Assembly (NCBI GenBank): GCA_944323255.1
Contig: CALURU010000013.1
Span: 1-64,000, forward strand
DNA: 64,000 bases
Reading direction: 5' to 3'
Source: Candidatus Gastranaerophilales bacterium
GTDB lineage: Bacteria > Cyanobacteriota > Vampirovibrionia > Gastranaerophilales > Gastranaerophilaceae
Shown: positions 7,441 through 16,768 of the stretch, piece by piece
Layout of the letters: each line of letters begins with the position of its first letter
Position numbering within the stretch: position 1 is the stretch's first letter
Program-made: the position numbers and the translations under genes
The notes under the pieces: generated by a model
Databases searched by the model: none
Seen by the model: only the letters and a program-made list of their open reading frames with translations
What the model was told of the DNA's origin: nothing

Positions 7441-8139
7441 ATGTATCGTTTTTTTATTGCATTTCTCATGTTTGCTTTTATTTTTCCATTTGTATTGCAA
7501 GCAGAAGCTGCTACTATTGTAACGAGGCGTCCTGTATATAATAGTGGTTTTAACAGAGGTTTCAATCACAATAGAAGGCTGCACAACTATAACAACAGAA
7601 ATATTCGCAGACCATACAGGAGAGCCCCACGCCGGATTATAAACAGATACAATAATCCATATATTTATAACAGGTTTAATAATTTTAACAACAGACGCTA
7701 TTATACACCAGGGTTTACAACTTCTTTTTCTGATATAGGTGCATTGGAAAACTATACGTTGAATAGAAATTATAAAAACGAAAGTGATTTAGAACGTTTA
7801 GAAAGACTGGAGATGCAGGCGTTTGGTGCAATACAGAGCGGGGATATAAATCAAAGATATGATAATGTAAGAAGTGCAATACTTTCCCGCCCCCAGCCGG
7901 ATAGGACAAGGAATTCTTTATTTAGGACAATCGGGAACTTCTTTGGAGGACAATTAACCGGTGCAACTCCGTCATTTGACAATGATCCGTTTTTTGCAGA
8001 TTCATTTTTTAACCAAAACCCTTACCCGTCAACATTTGGGAATCAAACGGCAGAAACTTTTTCAAGACCCTTTGGCGGTGGATCAAGGATACAAAATTAT
8101 GGTACCGGCTCAAATTGCGGAGTTCAGCTTCTGGACTAA
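7441..8139 (+). CDS. secreted Asn/Arg/Phe-rich protein
   Basis: The 232-residue product begins with a clear Sec signal peptide (MYRFFIAFLMFAFIFPFVLQAEA, cleavage near residue 23). A strongly basic Asn/Arg/Tyr-rich region follows (about 25-90; many N-R, RRPYRR and NNR motifs), then a short helical segment (LERLERLEMQAFGAIQSGDINQRYDNV) and a Gly/Phe/Asn tail with one Cys. The LERLE...FG...QRYDN segment resembles a repeat I have seen in exported proteins of Cyanobacteria relatives. I start at 7441, after GGAGG; an ATG at 7426 has no such site. It is probably a cell-surface or polyanion-binding protein; function unknown. Confidence 0.75.
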   Translation: MYRFFIAFLMFAFIFPFVLQAEAATIVTRRPVYNSGFNRGFNHNRRLHNYNNRNIRRPYRRAPRRIINRYNNPYIYNRFNNFNNRRYYTPGFTTSFSDIGALENYTLNRNYKNESDLERLERLEMQAFGAIQSGDINQRYDNVRSAILSRPQPDRTRNSLFRTIGNFFGGQLTGATPSFDNDPFFADSFFNQNPYPSTFGNQTAETFSRPFGGGSRIQNYGTGSNCGVQLLD

Positions 8140-8281
8140 TTACAAACCCTGCTCTGGATGAGCGGAATTAGATAATTTAATCTCGTAATACTCATTTTTG
8201 TCAACATTAACTCCCATCTTGTTAATATCAATAACAAACTTCTTTTTTTTCTTTTTCTTTTTCTTTTTGGGAGTTAAATTA

Positions 8282-8635
8282 TTATTGCCTGACAATTGTG
8301 TTATCTTCTCCAACCTGAACAATAGTAGGCTTATGCGTCCTAATTTCTTCCGGTGTAAGATCAGCGTAAGTTACAATAATAATCTTGTCTCCAGGCTGTG
8401 CTTTTCTTGCAGCAGCACCGTTCAGACAAAAACATTTTGAGCCTCTTTCGCCTTTTATTGCATAAGTTTGGAATCTTTCCCCGTTATTTATATTTAATAT
8501 TTCGACTTTTTCCCACTCTAAGATATCGGCTGCATCAAGAAAATCTTCATCTATAGTAATTGAACCTACATAGTTTAGATTTGCATCCGTAACAGTGGCT
8601 CTATGTATTTTTGAACGTAAAAATTGTCTTAACAT
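8282..8635 (-). CDS. panD: aspartate 1-decarboxylase
   Basis: PanD converts L-aspartate to beta-alanine for pantothenate and CoA. The 117-residue pro-enzyme shows the self-cleavage site G24-S25 (NYVGSIT), which produces the pyruvoyl group. It also shows K9 and Y22, and the typical [16 protein letters not shown] and [17 protein letters not shown] segments. Length is normal. The ATG at 8635 has GAGG 6 bases upstream; an upstream ATG at 8662 would add 9 residues. It is transcribed alone, convergent with the secreted protein gene. CoaE, the last enzyme of CoA synthesis, is encoded at 40443-41009. Confidence 0.95.
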   Translation of the reverse strand: MLRQFLRSKIHRATVTDANLNYVGSITIDEDFLDAADILEWEKVEILNINNGERFQTYAIKGERGSKCFCLNGAAARKAQPGDKIIIVTYADLTPEEIRTHKPTIVQVGEDNTIVRQ

Positions 8636-8750
8636 ATTTACCTCGCCTACTAATATTATCACACGGAAAAATAGAAATCCATGTTAATGTAAATACTCAG
8701 GCGATGAAATTTACACAGGAATTAATAAAATTTTAGTAAAAGGAGGTAAT

Positions 8751-8981
8751 ATGTTAGATTTGTTTATTTTAGAAACTTGTCCTTATTGTAAAAAAGTTAT
8801 GTCATTTATGGATGATCGAGATATCAAGTATCATAAAGTTGATATAACGGATAAAGCTTCGGAAGATGCATTAATCCAAATGGGCGGAAAGCGTCAGGTT
8901 CCGTTTCTTGTAGATACAGACAGAAACATTCAAATGTATGAGTCGAATGATATCATTGAATATCTAAAAACCATAATATAA
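8751..8981 (+). CDS. glutaredoxin-like thiol-disulfide oxidoreductase
   Basis: A 76-residue single-domain thioredoxin-fold protein. The active site is C10-P-Y-C13, the classic dithiol glutaredoxin motif; the cis-proline is P51 (RQVPFLV), and YESNDIIEYL matches the family C-terminus. It reduces protein disulfides or supplies electrons to reductases, usually with glutathione, in the cytosol. A perfect ribosome site (AAAGGAGGTAAT) precedes the ATG. It stands alone. Confidence 0.93.
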   Translation: MLDLFILETCPYCKKVMSFMDDRDIKYHKVDITDKASEDALIQMGGKRQVPFLVDTDRNIQMYESNDIIEYLKTII

Positions 8982-9076
8982 TCTTCAAAAGGCAAACCCT
9001 CAAAGCGCAAGACTTTGAGGGTCATTGAAAGGACCTTTATTATCTCTGTTATTATTTTTTTGTTTTTACGACGTTA

Positions 9077-10165
9077 TTAGATTAAGTTCAAAGCGATTGA
9101 CGGCATCTGGTTAGCAGTTGCTAACAGAGTTGCTGTTGACTGCTGCAGAATCTGGTATTTTATGTAGTTAGAAGATTCTGTTGCAACGTCTGCGTCTTTG
9201 ATTGTAGAATTAGCTTCTGTTAAGTTTTCTCTCTGAACATCTGTTGATTCAATTGCAGAATCCAATCTATTCATATAAGCACCGATTTTTGTTGATCTTA
9301 AAGAGACGTTATCAATTGCTTTATCTATAAAATCAATAAATTCACGAGCAGAACTGTCATTTCTGTAGATAGCTGCACACATTGCAGTTATTGTAAATTG
9401 ACCGTTTACTGTTGCATCACCGTCTGCGGCTGTAATAACTCCGTTTTCTGCAAGAGCTGCCGCAAGGGCTGATTCATAAGAACCTGTCTGGTATTGTATG
9501 TTACCTGCAGCATCTGTAACAGGAGTTCCGTCTGCTTTCATTTGTCTTGCTCTGTATTCATAAGTATCATCTGCCGTGCTTGAAGTCAGGTTAATATATC
9601 CGCCATTTGTTGTAGAATTAAATCCCATAAGTGAAGTACTTTCCGCACTTGCAAATAAGAATGCATCCAGTTTAATAACGCATCTTTTGTCTGAATACAG
9701 ACCTACCTGCAAATTAATAGGTTCCGTTCTTGAACCGTCAAGTAGGTAAGTATCATTAAAATCTGTAATCTGACATAAACGGTTAATTTCATCCATTCTT
9801 TGAACAACTTCTGTTGCGATAGCATCTAAAGAAGCAGAACCGTAAGTTCCGTTTGCTGCCTGCATGGTTAAGTCTCTGATTCTCTGGAGGTAATCATTGA
9901 TAATGTCTAAGATACCTTCCTGGGTTGTTAACATGTCTAAACCCATTTGAGCGTTAGTTTCAATGATATCATAACCGTTAATTTTGGCTTCCATGCCTGC
10001 GGATACAGCGTATCCTGCTGCGTCATCAGCTGCGGAGTTGATACGGAAGCCGGTAGATAATCTCTCCATTGCTGTGTTCATACCTTTGGTTGCATCTCTA
10101 AGGTAAGTTTGACAGGTTAATGACGCCAAGTTCGTGTTAATTGTGATTGTTGATGTCGCACCCAT
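9077..10165 (-). CDS. fliC: flagellin
   Basis: A 362-residue flagellin. The conserved N-terminal D0/D1 helices are clear (TINTNLASLTCQTYLRDA, MERLSTGFRINSAADDAAGYAVS) and the C-terminal D1/D0 pair ends in NQMPSIALNLI. The variable middle (about 150-270) is short and Thr/Ala/Asp-rich. Filament subunit, exported by the flagellar type III apparatus. No other flagellar gene is in this window, so the rest of the machinery must be elsewhere. Two Cys in conserved parts (SLTCQT, RLCQIT) are unusual for a flagellin. Expression is probably sigma-28 dependent (promoter 10209-10235). The ribosome site is AAAGGAA. Confidence 0.95.
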   Translation of the reverse strand: MGATSTITINTNLASLTCQTYLRDATKGMNTAMERLSTGFRINSAADDAAGYAVSAGMEAKINGYDIIETNAQMGLDMLTTQEGILDIINDYLQRIRDLTMQAANGTYGSASLDAIATEVVQRMDEINRLCQITDFNDTYLLDGSRTEPINLQVGLYSDKRCVIKLDAFLFASAESTSLMGFNSTTNGGYINLTSSTADDTYEYRARQMKADGTPVTDAAGNIQYQTGSYESALAAALAENGVITAADGDATVNGQFTITAMCAAIYRNDSSAREFIDFIDKAIDNVSLRSTKIGAYMNRLDSAIESTDVQRENLTEANSTIKDADVATESSNYIKYQILQQSTATLLATANQMPSIALNLI

Positions 10166-10208
10166 AATAAATTCCTTTCAATAAATTTACTTTTGCCTTT
10201 CTTCATGG

Positions 10209-10235
10209 TTTACGGCATGAAAAATAAGAACTTTA
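10209..10235 (-). promoter_or_regulatory. sigma-28 (FliA-type) promoter of flagellin
   Basis: On the minus strand, TAAA and GCCGTAAA are separated by exactly 15 bases; the flagellar sigma factor consensus is TAAA-N15-GCCGATAA. It lies 44 bases upstream of the flagellin start. Confidence 0.8.
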
Positions 10236-10429
10236 CAACTTTAGTTGGATAATCATACAAATGGTGGAGATGAATCTTAAAGACTCAATATTAGCGGGCT
10301 TACACAGACATTAAATATAAAAAACTTCTCTAACTAAAGTTATAGAATTACCCGCCTGTCATACCATATCAGCTAATATTCAGAGCGCAAACTATATAGT
10401 ATTTATTAAATAGACAGGGAGGAGTATTT

Positions 10430-11002
10430 ATGAATTTAGATAAATCAAGAACATTGCAGAATTTAGTAAATGCATTTGCGGGCGAATCGCAGGCGAGAAA
10501 CAGGTATACATTTTTTGCAAAGGTTGCAAAACAGGAAGGGTATGAGCAGATAAGTGCTGTTTTTCTAGAGACGGCAGGCAATGAAGAGGAACATGCCAAA
10601 TTATTTTATAAACACATACCAAATGCCAAGCATCTTGGAGTAACAGGTTCTTATCCGTTCTTTTTCGGCAGCACATTTGATAACCTGCTTTCTGCAGCAG
10701 AAGGCGAAAGAGAAGAGTGGGAATCTTTGTATAAAGAATCCGCTTTAATTGCAAAGGATGAAGGTTTTGACGAGATTTCTTTATTGTTTTCCAATATTGT
10801 GGAGATAGAAAAAAGACATGCACATAGATTTGAGTCACTAGCGGGAATACTTAAGGACGATGCTCTGTTTAAGAAGCCTGAAGTTACGCAGTGGGTTTGC
10901 AGAAAATGCGGTCATACCCAGATAGGAAAAGAAGCTCCATGTGTTTGTCCTGTCTGTAAGCACCCGCAGGGGTATTTTGAGCTATTTATTGAGAAATTTT
11001 AA
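10430..11002 (+). CDS. rbr: rubrerythrin
   Basis: A 190-residue rubrerythrin. The N-terminal ferritin-like four-helix domain carries the di-iron ligands (AGESQARNRY, ETAGNEEEHAK, AAEGEREEW, EIEKRHAHRF). The C-terminal rubredoxin-like domain has C157xxC160 and C173xxC176 (WVCRKCGH, CVCPVCKHPQGYFEL). It reduces hydrogen peroxide in anaerobes. An AGGAGG-type site precedes the ATG. The inter-cysteine region contains an extra Cys (C171). An inverted repeat pair (about 10236-10248 and 10331-10343) upstream might be regulatory. It suggests an anaerobic life style. Confidence 0.95.
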   Translation: MNLDKSRTLQNLVNAFAGESQARNRYTFFAKVAKQEGYEQISAVFLETAGNEEEHAKLFYKHIPNAKHLGVTGSYPFFFGSTFDNLLSAAEGEREEWESLYKESALIAKDEGFDEISLLFSNIVEIEKRHAHRFESLAGILKDDALFKKPEVTQWVCRKCGHTQIGKEAPCVCPVCKHPQGYFELFIEKF

Positions 11003-11021
11003 TTATTATATTATTAATATC

Positions 11022-11051
11022 TTGACACATAATAACTGATGGGAGTACACT
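11022..11051 (+). promoter_or_regulatory. possible promoter of the autotransporter gene
   Basis: TTGACA (11022-11027) is a perfect -35 box. TACACT, 18 bases further, is a weak -10. A GGGAGTA...TACTCCC hairpin (11041-11080) overlaps the expected start of transcription, so it may instead belong to the end of the rubrerythrin transcript. Confidence 0.35.
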
Positions 11052-11116
11052 TAACAATATATTATATGATTGGGTACTCCCTTCTTTGAAGGGATGAATT
11101 AAGGGAAAAGGAATTT

Positions 11117-14100
11117 ATGGAAAAGAAGAAGCTTATTACTGCACTAATGGTCGGTTGTATGGTGTTTTTGCCTGCCGGTGCGGCAGAGAGAACAATATCA
11201 GGAGTAATAGAGAATCAGATTGGTACGGGCACTACTCCGGGTGTAGCTACTGTCAATGCCGGTGATACACTTATTATAGATAATGCAACTATACAGAATA
11301 ACTCCGGATACGGCGGAGCTTTTGTAAACCATGGCACTATTCACATTAATGACGGAAAAGAAGGTTCACATACGACTTTTTCAGGAAACAGCAATAACAA
11401 TCCTACGATGGGCGGCGGAGCGATTTACAGTTACGCTTCCGGTACGAACATTTATATCGGAGATTACACTTCCTTTATAGATAATAATAAAGGTGTAAAT
11501 GTACCGGCTGCCGGTGCGGTATATGTGGGGAATGCAACTCAATTAGCAATAGGAGAACACGTAAACTTTTCCGGTAATTCTGCAGGCCAGGGAAATTCAC
11601 CGGGAATTGGCGGCGCTATGTATATTGAAAACAGCGCTACCACAATTGGTCAGGCTATTAATGTAGAAAGCAACACAGCAGCTTCAGGCGGCGGATTGTT
11701 TATATCAAATCCAAACGGCTCTACAGCTACAATCGGAGCCGGAGCTGTATTTACGAAAAATGAGGCATTAACCGGCGACGGTGGTGCTTTAGTAAGTGAT
11801 ATGACAAACCTTACAATAGGTTCAGGGGCTAGATTTGAAGATAATATTGCAGCAGGAAACGGCGGAGCAATTTCTACGGCTCAAACATTTACTTATGAGC
11901 AGGCAGGTAAGGTTACAATAGGAAGCGGTGCTCGATTTACAGACAATGAAGCAGCAGGTAATGGCGGAGCAATCTATAATATTACAGAAGTTGAAATTCA
12001 GGGTGCAACTTTTGAAGGAAATTCTGCAGTTACTGGCGGGGCGATTTACAATACAGCGACTGTTAATGTAAACGGTGCAACTTTTACAGGCAACAAAGCT
12101 AATAAAGGCGGAGCTTTATATAATGCCCAAAATGCAACTGCAACATTGCAGGATGTAACTTTCTCCGCAAAAAGCGGCGACGCCTCAAACAGTATTTATA
12201 ACGCAGGTTCTGTCGTGACTTCATCAAGTGCCGGTAAAACAAATACCTTTAACAGTGATATTTACGGAGACGGAACAATTACAAATACGGGCTCTTCTTC
12301 TTTTGGCGGTGATAATTCCAAATTTGTGGGAACATTTACCCAGCAAGTTGCAGGTGCAGAGACAACAGTTACGGGAACTTTCTTCGGCGGAACTTCTAAG
12401 GTATCAAACGGTACGCTTAACTGGGAAACTCAAACAGGTATTCCGTCGGGCGGAAGCCTAAATATTACCGGCGGGAATTTGAATATCGGAAGTGCCGACG
12501 GTCAAACAACAGGTAAATTTACTGTCGGAGCGAACTCTGTTATCGGAAATGCTGTAAATGTACAAGTTAATAAAAATTCTGTACTTGCGAATGATAATAC
12601 TCTGACTATCGGTCAGGGGCAGGAATTTACTAACGCCGGTAAGGTTGAAGGTTCCGGCAATTTAACGGTTTCAGACGGCAGTAACTCCGGAACTATAGAA
12701 CAGGGTTCTGTAACTATAGCATCAGGTGGAAGTAACGCATTTGAAAATTCAGGATCTATAGAAACAGGTACATTAAAGAATCAGGGTTCTTTGACGACTA
12801 CAACTACCGGTTCAGTTATTGCAGATACAATAACAAATGAAAAAGATGCAACATTTACAAACAATTCTAATAATGTTCAGGCAGGACAGTTTGATAATGC
12901 AGGAAAAGTCAAAGGTGCAGGTTCTTTAAATCTCAGAAGCGGAACTAATACAGGCTCTATAACACAAGAGGCTATTACAATTGCTTCCGGCGGAACTTAC
13001 AACAACGGTTCAGAAACTTCAACAGGAGCAGAAATTAATGTTGATAGCCTTATAATTGACGGAACATTGAACAATTATGGCTCTATCGGAAACGATAAGG
13101 CTGTTACAAGTATTACAAACAACGGTACTTTTGAAAATAAAGGTTCAGGCTCAATTGTTGCAGATACAATAACAAATAATGAAGGAGCAAGCTTTAAAAC
13201 AGAAAATGAAAATGTTGTTGCTGATACATTTAATAACTATGGTAATTATGAAGGTTCAGGCACTACAACAGTAGATATAGATGGTGAAAACAGCAGTTCA
13301 ATTACTGACAAGGTTGTAAATATATCCGGAACCTATGATAACAGAGGTTCAATAACAGCGACAGAAAAATTTAATAATACCGGAACTATTACTGATTCAA
13401 ATACTGCTTCTTCAAATAACAGCAGCATTACAACTGTTGGCGGTTCAAACAGCGGAAGTATTACACAGGATTCCGTAACTATTAAGGTTAAGGGTACTTT
13501 TGAAAATACGGGCTCAATAACGACCGGTAATAATTTTAGCAATAGCGGAACAATTACCGGTAATGGCGGGAGTATTACTATTAATAATTCCGGAACTAAT
13601 ACCGGTTCGATTACCCAGGATGCAATTACAATTGCTTCAGACGGAAGCTTTACTTCCGGTGACGGGGGAACAAATCAAGCTTCTGTAACCGTCAATAATT
13701 TAACAAATAACGGTATTGTAACACTTAATAAGTCTATATTAAGCGTTATAACAGGTCCTGTAACTACAGGTACAATAAATGCAATTAATTCCGGTAACCA
13801 GCTTAGTGCAAATCTAACGGGCGGAACTTTAAACATAGGTAATGGAAGTACTGCAGGTTCTCTCCAGCAAACAGGCGGAAGTGTTGCTGCGAATGCAATT
13901 GTAGATGTTACTGACGGAAGTATTTATGATATTCATGCAGGAAGTGTCACTATAGACAATGGTGACAATTGGGAAGGTAAAATTACTTTAACCGGCGGTT
14001 CTCTGACTACAGATGGATTTACGGAAAAGCATGGCGTTCTGGATGCTGATACTGGTTCATTAAGTATAACAAATGGCAGTGATATTACTGTTGGAAAAGA

Positions 14101-16375
14101 CAGTTCAATAGCTGGAGATGTCACTACAACAATTGACAAAACTTCTACATTAAATATCAATAACGGCGGCAGTGTTGTCTTAAATAGCGGAGATGGCTGG
14201 TCAGGTACAATTGTTCTCGGAACTCACGATTCAGCTGAAACAAACTCAAAACTTGATATAAGCGGTCTTTCCAAAAACGGAACCTTGCAGGCTAACCGCG
14301 GAACATTAAATGTCGGTACCGGAGATTTGAATATCGGAACGGGAAGCTATATCAAGAATGCAGTTAAAATTGAAACAAAAGGTGATATAAATATTTCCGG
14401 TGAAGGTGTTGTCGGAGTCGATGACAATGATACCCTTGATGCTAATTCTGTAATAACATTAAAGGATCAAGGTACATTAAACTACGGAAATACAACTGAT
14501 CCAAACTTTAAGATTGAAGCTGATTCAGGTAACTTAAATCTTCTTGGCGGCTCTAAGCTTACTATTGACGGGAGCAGCTCTATATCAGATGCTGTAGCTC
14601 TTGATATTCAGCAAAATTCGCAGCTTACCCTTGATGCTGCTACATTAAATCTTGATAATGCAGATAAATGGGATGGTAAGATTATAAATGAGCAGGGTAC
14701 AATCAATGCTAACGGATTGATTAATGATTCTCAAACAGCTTCTTTGGAACAAACCGGCGGTGTGTTGAATGTTTATAATGATGCTCAGGTAACACTCGGT
14801 GAAAATAGTTTTATTCAGGCTGGTGTAATAAATATTTATACCGGTGATGATGGTAAAAACGGTTCAACATTTACACTTACAAACGGTTCTGTCACCGGCG
14901 GAGATATGACCATTGATGAAAATTCAGCATTCATCGTTAAAAACGGTACATTCTCATTAAACAGTATCAATGGTAAAGGTGTTGTTGATCAGGACGGAAT
15001 AATGCACGCATCACTGGTTGATGTTGCAAACGGTCAGAGAGTTCAGCACAATATTAAAGAACTTGCAATAAACGGTCAAACTAATTTCAACATGGATATT
15101 CACGCACGCGGAAATCATTACACAAGCAACGATCAGTTTGTTGTCAAAAACCTGACCGGTAATGGTACCGCAAGAATTGATAACTGGAGCTTAAACGGAG
15201 ATATCTTCGGTTGGGATGCTCCGATTGACAGACATATTGTTTTAGATCATATATTCGTTGACGAAAACGGAAATCCGCTTCAAGGTAATATTGAAATTAC
15301 CAGAAAAACCGAATTCACTCCAATCGGTTATTATCAGCTTAATCAGAAAGGAAGCGGAACCGGCTTACACTACACTCTTGACCTTGTAGACTTTAACCCG
15401 CAAGTATTCAGAGGTCAGGTTGCAACTGTTGCACAATGGATGAACCAGTTAGCAATTGATGATATGTTATTCACTCATTCAATGGTTCTTCCAAGCTTCA
15501 AAGATGAGGACGGCGGAATTGCATATTCAGGAATGATGGCAAACAGATACGCATCATCAAATCCGCTCTTTGCACCGTATCAATATTCCCGTAAAGACGG
15601 CGGTCTCTGGTACAAAATGTACGGAACATTTGAAAATCTGAATATGAACGTAAGCGGCCTCGGAAGAGTAGGAAACAATGCTTACGGCGCATTAATCGGT
15701 GCTGACTTCGGATTAAAAGAACTGAAAAATGGCTGGAAATTCATGCCGACAGCTTACGTAGGTTATAATGGTGCTCACCAGGCTTACCCGGGAATTGGTG
15801 CATACCAGAACGGCGGTCAGGCAGGTTTCTTAGGAACTTGGTATAAAAATAACTTTATCTTAGGCGGTTTGGTATACGGCGGTGTCTATGAAAACAGCAT
15901 GGACGTTGGCGGACATACTGATAATGCATTCAACTACTTTGCTGGTGCTGCAACAAAATTCGCTTACAACTGGAGATTCCACAGAGACTGGGTATTACAG
16001 CCTAACTTAATGGCTGCATACAACTTCTTTGGTCAGCAAAACTGGCATTCAGACTATGGTCAGATGGGCATGATGGCAGGAATGCTGAACGGTGTTAACC
16101 TTGCTCCTGGTGTAAACTTAATCTGGGAAAAAGAAACTTTCAGCATCTACGGTACATTACAGTATATGTATAACTTAAATGGTGCTGTAGGCGGTCGTGC
16201 AGGAAACGTCGGTCTTCCACAGGTTGAAATGGAAAGAGGCTACATTCAGTACGGTCTTGGTTTCACGAAGAAATGGGGCGACAGATTCTCCGGATATCTA
16301 CAAGCTGTTCTTAGAAATGCAGGCAGAACCGGTGTAGGCTTCCAGCTCGGATTTAATTTCCTTCTCGGAAAATAG
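11117..16375 (+). CDS. autotransporter adhesin with chlamydial Pmp-like GGA/FxxN repeats
   Basis: A 1752-residue type V secretion protein. A signal peptide (1-23; cleavage near PAGAA) is followed by a Gly/Asn-rich beta-helical passenger. Residues about 60-350 hold some eight paired motifs FxxN and GGA[ILMF] (FEDN...GGAIST, FTDN...GGAIYN, FTGN...GGALYN), the hallmark of Chlamydia polymorphic membrane proteins. Residues about 500-900 hold N-rich repeats with SGSIT-Q-[DE]-[AS]-[IV]-TI units. The last 270 residues (from about 1480, GGLWYKMYGTFENL...) are an autotransporter beta-barrel. It ends FNFLLGK, not in an aromatic residue. Probable surface adhesin or display protein. RBS is AAGGAA; a terminator follows. 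Confidence 0.9.
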   Translation: MEKKKLITALMVGCMVFLPAGAAERTISGVIENQIGTGTTPGVATVNAGDTLIIDNATIQNNSGYGGAFVNHGTIHINDGKEGSHTTFSGNSNNNPTMGGGAIYSYASGTNIYIGDYTSFIDNNKGVNVPAAGAVYVGNATQLAIGEHVNFSGNSAGQGNSPGIGGAMYIENSATTIGQAINVESNTAASGGGLFISNPNGSTATIGAGAVFTKNEALTGDGGALVSDMTNLTIGSGARFEDNIAAGNGGAISTAQTFTYEQAGKVTIGSGARFTDNEAAGNGGAIYNITEVEIQGATFEGNSAVTGGAIYNTATVNVNGATFTGNKANKGGALYNAQNATATLQDVTFSAKSGDASNSIYNAGSVVTSSSAGKTNTFNSDIYGDGTITNTGSSSFGGDNSKFVGTFTQQVAGAETTVTGTFFGGTSKVSNGTLNWETQTGIPSGGSLNITGGNLNIGSADGQTTGKFTVGANSVIGNAVNVQVNKNSVLANDNTLTIGQGQEFTNAGKVEGSGNLTVSDGSNSGTIEQGSVTIASGGSNAFENSGSIETGTLKNQGSLTTTTTGSVIADTITNEKDATFTNNSNNVQAGQFDNAGKVKGAGSLNLRSGTNTGSITQEAITIASGGTYNNGSETSTGAEINVDSLIIDGTLNNYGSIGNDKAVTSITNNGTFENKGSGSIVADTITNNEGASFKTENENVVADTFNNYGNYEGSGTTTVDIDGENSSSITDKVVNISGTYDNRGSITATEKFNNTGTITDSNTASSNNSSITTVGGSNSGSITQDSVTIKVKGTFENTGSITTGNNFSNSGTITGNGGSITINNSGTNTGSITQDAITIASDGSFTSGDGGTNQASVTVNNLTNNGIVTLNKSILSVITGPVTTGTINAINSGNQLSANLTGGTLNIGNGSTAGSLQQTGGSVAANAIVDVTDGSIYDIHAGSVTIDNGDNWEGKITLTGGSLTTDGFTEKHGVLDADTGSLSITNGSDITVGKDSSIAGDVTTTIDKTSTLNINNGGSVVLNSGDGWSGTIVLGTHDSAETNSKLDISGLSKNGTLQANRGTLNVGTGDLNIGTGSYIKNAVKIETKGDINISGEGVVGVDDNDTLDANSVITLKDQGTLNYGNTTDPNFKIEADSGNLNLLGGSKLTIDGSSSISDAVALDIQQNSQLTLDAATLNLDNADKWDGKIINEQGTINANGLINDSQTASLEQTGGVLNVYNDAQVTLGENSFIQAGVINIYTGDDGKNGSTFTLTNGSVTGGDMTIDENSAFIVKNGTFSLNSINGKGVVDQDGIMHASLVDVANGQRVQHNIKELAINGQTNFNMDIHARGNHYTSNDQFVVKNLTGNGTARIDNWSLNGDIFGWDAPIDRHIVLDHIFVDENGNPLQGNIEITRKTEFTPIGYYQLNQKGSGTGLHYTLDLVDFNPQVFRGQVATVAQWMNQLAIDDMLFTHSMVLPSFKDEDGGIAYSGMMANRYASSNPLFAPYQYSRKDGGLWYKMYGTFENLNMNVSGLGRVGNNAYGALIGADFGLKELKNGWKFMPTAYVGYNGAHQAYPGIGAYQNGGQAGFLGTWYKNNFILGGLVYGGVYENSMDVGGHTDNAFNYFAGAATKFAYNWRFHRDWVLQPNLMAAYNFFGQQNWHSDYGQMGMMAGMLNGVNLAPGVNLIWEKETFSIYGTLQYMYNLNGAVGGRAGNVGLPQVEMERGYIQYGLGFTKKWGDRFSGYLQAVLRNAGRTGVGFQLGFNFLLGK

Positions 16376-16388
16376 AATTTATTTAATA

Positions 16389-16419
16389 AAGGGCGGCGAT
16401 TGAAAATCGCCGCCCTTTA
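16389..16419. terminator. terminator after the autotransporter gene
   Basis: AAGGGCGGCGATT pairs with AATCGCCGCCCTT around a short GAA(A) loop and is followed by TTTATTTC. It is symmetrical enough to serve the convergent gene too. Confidence 0.85.
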
Positions 16420-16422
16420 TTT

Positions 16423-16749
16423 CTAAATTAAAATATCTTGTTTTAACTGTTTCTTTGCATCCTTGATGCTTATTTTTTGTGGTTTTTTATTCATAAATTT
16501 TGTTGGATTTGTTCTTATTTCCCAAAAGCACGGATTTTTTTGAGAAATATCTATCAGTTTATCAAAATCTTTTCCGCTGAAAATGTATAAATAAGATTTA
16601 TGTCTGTTTTTGCGGGTAATAATAGAGATAAAATCATCAGACGGGTATTCTTTGAGTTCTTGCTTAAATTCTTTGATTTTGTGACGATGACCTTTGACTC
16701 TGATAAATTTACCAAAATTCGGGGTATTTGTTTGAAGATTTACTTGCAT
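16423..16749 (-). CDS. small hypothetical protein with M-x-V-N...N-F-G start
   Basis: This 108-residue basic protein is unknown to me. It opens MQVNLQTNTPNFGKFIRVKG, sharing the N-terminal pattern M-x-[IV]-N...N...F with the proteins at 307, 23260 and 27118. The rest is Lys-rich with a predicted alpha/beta mix (HKIKEFKQELKEYPSDDFIS, SYLYIFSGKDFDKLIDIS). No signal peptide or membrane segment. It has a modest ribosome site (AAAGGAAT). It lies 19 bases downstream of the TPR gene, perhaps cotranscribed. Confidence 0.7.
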   Translation of the reverse strand: MQVNLQTNTPNFGKFIRVKGHRHKIKEFKQELKEYPSDDFISIITRKNRHKSYLYIFSGKDFDKLIDISQKNPCFWEIRTNPTKFMNKKPQKISIKDAKKQLKQDILI

Positions 16750-16768
16750 TTTTATTCCTTTATTTTAT

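Noticed and set aside
8140-8322. Minus-strand open frame with a run of about ten Lys codons after panD
   Set aside because: The frame starts inside panD without a ribosome site; the Lys run is a simple A/G tract. The sequence after the tract looks somewhat coding, but I cannot support a gene.
10260-10425. Riboswitch or sRNA between flagellin and rubrerythrin
   Set aside because: Only one inverted repeat pair (CAACTTTAGTTGG and CTAACTAAAGTTA) is seen; nothing matches a known riboswitch.
12228-12461. Open frames inside the autotransporter gene on both strands
   Set aside because: Shadows of a long, repetitive gene; no independent signals.
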